This document shows positions 6,283-8,542 of a stretch of DNA of 8,542 bases, piece by piece (within the stretch, counting starts at the first letter, position 1; the number at the start of each line of letters is the position of its first letter). Both the position numbers and the translations under genes were made by a program. The notes under the pieces were generated by a model. The model saw nothing but the letters and a program-made list of their open reading frames with translations, did not search any database and was not told the DNA's origin. Source of the DNA: an uncultured Prevotella sp. (lineage in GTDB: Bacteria; Bacteroidota; Bacteroidia; Bacteroidales; Bacteroidaceae); the NCBI GenBank assembly GCA_900543585.1, contig UQRP01000057.1, positions 1 to 8,542 on the forward strand. Reading direction: 5' to 3'.

Positions 6283-6999
6283 AATGTAATCATAATGGAA
6301 ACCGCCCATGACCACGATGCTGCACCACAGGTTGGCCTGGTCGATAATGCCGCACATATTGGTGATATAGCCGTGGAGCTCGTTGACAAGGTTGAGCTTC
6401 TCGTCCATGCTTGCCTTCATCACGTTCATGCCACTGGCCACCAAAGTGGTGTACATCCGTTTGATGTTCTTGATCTCACGGGCACAGGCAAGGTTGGCCT
6501 CTGTGTAGTACCATGCCACCATGGGCTTCTTGAAGGCATGCTTGCCCGTGTTCTTCGTGAAGTCGGCATAGTCACGGATGAGCTTGTAAAGGTCGGTGCC
6601 CGTCGTGGCGATGGCCGCACCGAGGATGAGGTAACTATGGGCATTGCTGAGCTTCGTGTCAAGCGTTGTCCGCACGTTGTTGAAACCCTCCGCGCCTTTC
6701 GTGATGAGCGATTGCTCGCCATAGCTGGCCGTTACCTGTGCCAAAGCTTTTTCTTCCTCCTTCTTGAGAAGCTTGTGGAGACTGATAAGAGCCTCGATGG
6801 TCGGCTGGTCATTGGGGTAGTCGAAGGCAAGGGCTTTAGACGGGCAGAGAATGGCGACGGCCAAGACACATATTATAATAGTTACTATGTTTGCACCTGC
6901 GAACCGACCGACGTGCTCATTGATACCCTGCGGAGTATAGATTTTTTCGCATTGAGAGACGCGATGAACCTCTCCGCTTCGCTTCGAGAACCCTCGCAT
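6280..6999 (-). CDS. VirB5-like secreted transfer protein ("plasmid transfer protein" type), both ends abnormal
   Basis: The 239-residue frame has an uncharged hydrophobic core (IVTIIICVLAVAIL, residues 38-51) followed by PSKALA, a good signal-peptidase site before FDYPND at residue 59. The mature part is almost wholly helical, with charged segments (HKLLKKEEEKALAQ) and a C-terminal helical pair. Export, helical content and position just upstream of traJ resemble VirB5-type minor pilins and the CTnDOT TraI position; this is inference from context, not motif recognition. The only in-frame ATG (6999) lies inside a palindromic element, and the first ~17 residues are that element, which leaves an unusually long n-region (about 37 residues) before the signal core. 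No GTG or TTG start exists nearer the core. The 3' end is cut by an in-frame TGA. The gene may be a decaying copy, or still be made as a slightly altered protein. Confidence 0.6.
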   Translation of the reverse strand: MRGFSKRSGEVHRVSQCEKIYTPQGINEHVGRFAGANIVTIIICVLAVAILCPSKALAFDYPNDQPTIEALISLHKLLKKEEEKALAQVTASYGEQSLITKGAEGFNNVRTTLDTKLSNAHSYLILGAAIATTGTDLYKLIRDYADFTKNTGKHAFKKPMVAWYYTEANLACAREIKNIKRMYTTLVASGMNVMKASMDEKLNLVNELHGYITNMCGIIDQANLWCSIVVMGGFHYDYI

Positions 7000-7011
7000 A
7001 TCTCAATGCGA
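6947..7011. repeat. 65-bp palindromic element with 11-bp perfect inverted ends
   Basis: TCGCATTGAGA at 6947-6957 is repeated as its exact complement TCTCAATGCGA at 7001-7011. Between the arms is a 43-bp core that holds a smaller inverted pair, TCTC/GAGA, around CGCTTCGCTTC. The element overlaps the 5' end of the VirB5-like frame and supplies its ATG. Size and layout resemble a dispersed REP or miniature palindromic repeat. The core (with CTTCGCTTCGAGA) seems familiar to me from repeats in Bacteroidales genomes, but I cannot verify copy number here. Confidence 0.6.
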
Positions 7012-7044
7012 TGAAAGGAAAATCAAAAAAAGATGAGTAGAAAG

Positions 7045-7075
7045 TTGGCACGGTAATAATTGGATTGTATTTTTG
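7045..7075 (+). promoter_or_regulatory. Bacteroidota-type promoter of the IS recombinase
   Basis: TATTTTTG at 7068-7075 fits the Bacteroidota -7 consensus TAnnTTTG exactly. TTGG at 7045-7048 is a near match to the -33 TTTG, with a 19-bp spacer. Transcription would begin about 7082 and run into the recombinase ATG at 7121. The -7 box lies inside the left subterminal repeat, and the -33 box falls at the estimated left end of the IS, so part of the promoter may come from flanking DNA. Confidence 0.55.
7055..7072 (+). repeat. Left subterminal inverted repeat of the IS
   Basis: AATAATTGGATTGTATTT matches the complement of 8509-8526 at 16 of 18 positions, including an unbroken outer 11 (AATAATTGGAT). 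It overlaps the recombinase -7 promoter box. Confidence 0.7.
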
Positions 7076-7120
7076 CAAAATGAAAGAACAATATACAATA
7101 ACAATTAAAACCGTACCAAT

Positions 7121-8197
7121 ATGCAAAGGAACAAAATTTCCTTCAAAGGACAAAAGATTTTTGTAGGAATCGATGTCCACGCCAGAACTTGGGAGTTCGC
7201 AGTGCTGACCGAGTCTGGATTTGCCAAGAGATACTCTCAGGCTTCCTCGGCAAAAGTGCTCTTTGACTTTTTGAGAAGAAATTTCCCAGATGGCGAATAC
7301 CATGCAGTTTATGAGTCGGGCTTCAGCGGCTTCTCCACTTACTACGCCCTCAAGGAATACAATATAGACTGCGTTGTAACACATGCGGCAGATGTTCCCA
7401 CCACCCAGTACGAGGAGGTGATGAAGACAGACAAGGTTGATGCGCTGAAACTTGCCCGCTCACTTCGTGCGGACGAGATACGCCCGATATACATCCGTGA
7501 GCGTGAGAACATAGACGACCGTTCCGTGTTAAGAATCAGAAAGACAATCCAAAAGCAACTCGGCGGTTACAAGTCCCGAGTCAAGCATATGCTCCATTGC
7601 AATGGTGTGGAGATGCCTGAAAGATTCGCAAAGCCTGGCACTCACTGGTCACGGGGTTTCATCAAATGGCTCAAGGAAGACGTCACGCTGCTCTCACCGA
7701 CACGCAAGTCCCTTGACCTTCTCATTATGCAGGTCGAAACCCTGCGGTCGACGTTACTCACTGCGACAAGAGAGGTGCGTAAGCTCGCCTTACTTGACAG
7801 GTACAAGGACAACTACGAGCTGTTGAGGGGCATCCCTGGTATTGGGACTATTGTGGCAATGTCCATACTGACAGAGATCTACGATGTGACAAGATTCAAG
7901 AACGAGAAGCAGTTCGCCAGCTACCTCGGCCTGATCCCGACCAGCCACAGTAGCGGAGACAAGGAATCCCACGGCGAGAAGACATTCAGGGGTAACAAGC
8001 AGCTCGGTCCGATGATAATAGAGACCTGCTGGATCGCAATATCCCGTGACTATGGCCTCGGACAGGCATACGTTGCATACAAGCGGAAGATGAATCCACA
8101 AGAGGCAATCATAAAAATTGCGAGGAAGATGTCCAACATCATTTTCTCCGTACTGAAGAACAAAAGGACGTATGAACCATACCATTGGGAAATATAA
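7121..8197 (+). CDS. IS110-family DEDD transposase/recombinase, intact
   Basis: The 358-residue product has the usual length and two-domain plan of the family. The N-terminal RuvC-like domain shows the DEDD set: D18 in VGIDVH, E65 in AVYESG, and D104 and D107 in KTDKVDALKLA. A helical linker (about 140-225) follows. The C-terminal Transposase_20-like domain starts with LLRGIPGIGTIVAMSIL (234-250), a helix-hairpin-helix-like stretch. It continues with FASYLGLIP and SSG at 277-279, where the family's catalytic serine is expected, then GNKQLG. Family members recombine a circular excised form into short target sites, guided by a bridge RNA from the same IS. All key residues are present, so the enzyme is probably active. 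The start lacks a Shine-Dalgarno sequence and has an A/T-rich leader, normal in Bacteroidota. Upstream ATGs in the leader are out of frame or too far. Confidence 0.92.
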   Translation: MQRNKISFKGQKIFVGIDVHARTWEFAVLTESGFAKRYSQASSAKVLFDFLRRNFPDGEYHAVYESGFSGFSTYYALKEYNIDCVVTHAADVPTTQYEEVMKTDKVDALKLARSLRADEIRPIYIRERENIDDRSVLRIRKTIQKQLGGYKSRVKHMLHCNGVEMPERFAKPGTHWSRGFIKWLKEDVTLLSPTRKSLDLLIMQVETLRSTLLTATREVRKLALLDRYKDNYELLRGIPGIGTIVAMSILTEIYDVTRFKNEKQFASYLGLIPTSHSSGDKESHGEKTFRGNKQLGPMIIETCWIAISRDYGLGQAYVAYKRKMNPQEAIIKIARKMSNIIFSVLKNKRTYEPYHWEI

Positions 8198-8508
8198 GAT
8201 AATTACAGGTGCCTATTGGCCAACTTTTGATAAGGCGACTCCTTTCCATGACTGACGAGTCTTACTGACTTTGTCCTTAAAATAGTTTGTTGCGCCTTTA
8301 CCTATCCTCTGAAGAAGTAAATTGTGGTACGGATACGTCCGTGTCCTCTCATAGAAGTTTGTCCGGTAGGCCCTGTTTTTTGATGCAATGACCATACCCT
8401 GGCAAAATGTCAGGGATAGGTGTTGGTGTCTCTTTCAAAAGGCAATAAGCTCTCCACTTCACACTAAGTGATTGATAATTAAACAATAATAGAAAGTTAA
8501 TAAACGAT
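8198..8508 (+). ncRNA. Candidate bridge RNA region in the right end of the IS
   Basis: There is no credible gene in this 311-bp stretch between the recombinase stop and the right subterminal repeat. In IS1111-type elements this is where the bridge RNA that pairs with donor and target DNA is encoded. Potential hairpins can be seen at 8237-8241/8257-8261 (GACTC/GAGTC), 8326-8333/8338-8345 (8 bp including two G-T pairs, 4-nt loop), 8397-8401/8411-8415 (CCCTG/CAGGG) and 8455-8459/8466-8470 (CACTT/AAGTG). RNA ends, and the target- and donor-binding loops, cannot be placed without the empty target site. The strand is assumed to be that of the recombinase. Confidence 0.45.
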
Positions 8509-8526
8509 AAATATCATCCAATTATT
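8509..8526 (-). repeat. Right subterminal inverted repeat of the IS
   Basis: This is the complement of the left repeat with 16 of 18 matches. It overlaps a small local palindrome, ATCCAA (8516-8521) and TTGGAT (8526-8531) around TTAT, which the left end lacks. That asymmetry could let the recombinase distinguish the two ends. Confidence 0.7.
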
Positions 8527-8542
8527 TGGATAGCAACATAGA

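Larger units (their letters stand above)
7048..8529 (+). mobile_element. IS110-family insertion sequence, IS1111-like layout (ends approximate)
   Basis: The element holds one DEDD recombinase gene (7121-8197). The left non-coding end is short (about 73 bp) and the right one is long (about 330 bp). An 18-bp imperfect inverted repeat lies near both ends (7055-7072 and 8509-8526, 16 of 18 matching). Short left, long right and subterminal repeats are features of the IS1111 subgroup. I set the ends 7 bp outside the left repeat and 3 bp outside the right repeat, as I recall for that subgroup; they may be off by several bases. The IS lies opposite to the tra genes and separates the VirB5-like gene from whatever tra gene precedes it beyond the right edge. 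No target duplication is expected for this family and none was seen. Confidence 0.7.

Noticed and set aside
6885..6894. CTATGTTTGC as a CTnDOT-type attachment core or plus-strand promoter
   Set aside because: One mismatch to GTANNTTTGC, no partner -33 box 19-21 bp upstream, and it falls inside the signal-peptide codons of the VirB5-like frame. Probably chance, though it lies at the proposed frameshift point.
6947..7011. Bridge RNA upstream of the recombinase
   Set aside because: It lies outside the estimated left end set by the subterminal repeat, and IS1111-like elements carry this RNA on the right.
6157..7014. Open plus-strand frame of 285 codons
   Set aside because: Opposite the VirB5-like gene, and its C-terminal part runs through the palindrome. 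No domain or signal seen.
7067..7076. Perfect GTANNTTTGC, possible integration site of a conjugative transposon
   Set aside because: Inside the IS left end and fully explained as the recombinase promoter; no coupling-sequence junction seen.
8213..8395. Minus-strand frame of 60 codons in the IS right end
   Set aside because: Lies in the expected non-coding bridge-RNA region; no family features, no start signal.

Overview
The window looks like part of the conjugation (tra) region of a Bacteroidales integrative conjugative element, most likely from Prevotella or a close relative. Four things point there. The minus-strand genes match the TraJ-TraK-TraL-TraM-TraN series of the CTnDOT family. The gene after traN begins like the Bacteroidota-specific MobC/TraG coupling protein. 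The one promoter I can place has the Bacteroidota TAnnTTTG -7 box. Start codons lack Shine-Dalgarno sequences. Assignments rest on recalled family features; no database search was run.

Layout: the tra genes all read on the minus strand, so gene order runs from right to left. First is a secreted, helical, VirB5-like protein (6999-6280), whose 5' end looks rebuilt and whose 3' end is cut by an in-frame TGA. Next come a secreted protein of unknown function (6169-5477), TraJ (VirB6-like inner-membrane channel, 5424-4081), TraK (VirB8-like, 4053-3457), TraL (3399-2926), TraM (VirB10-like, 2914-1706) and TraN (VirB9-like, 1670 or 1709 to 735). After a 183-bp spacer full of short repeats comes the N-terminal 183 residues of the VirD4-like coupling protein, which runs off the left edge. 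Together these are the inner-membrane, periplasmic and outer-membrane-spanning parts of a type IV secretion machine plus its substrate receptor. The ATPase genes, relaxase and oriT are not in the window.

The right end (about 7048-8529) is an IS110-family insertion sequence on the plus strand, opposite to the tra genes. Its DEDD recombinase is intact (358 aa). The short left end, the 311-bp non-coding 3' region and an 18-bp imperfect subterminal inverted repeat fit the IS1111 subgroup, so a bridge RNA is expected between the recombinase stop and the right end. The IS lies just upstream of the first visible tra gene. Between them is a 65-bp palindromic element that supplies the only in-frame ATG for that gene.

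The points most worth a second look are: the damaged ends of the VirB5-like gene; the palindrome/IS junction; the candidate bridge RNA; a 10-bp perfect hairpin inside a ~22-bp-period repeat array between traN and the coupling gene; and a shared heptanucleotide repeat placed just ahead of two tra start codons. I did not find a clearly new system. The window is a conjugation module with mobile-element damage and some undescribed repeat architecture.
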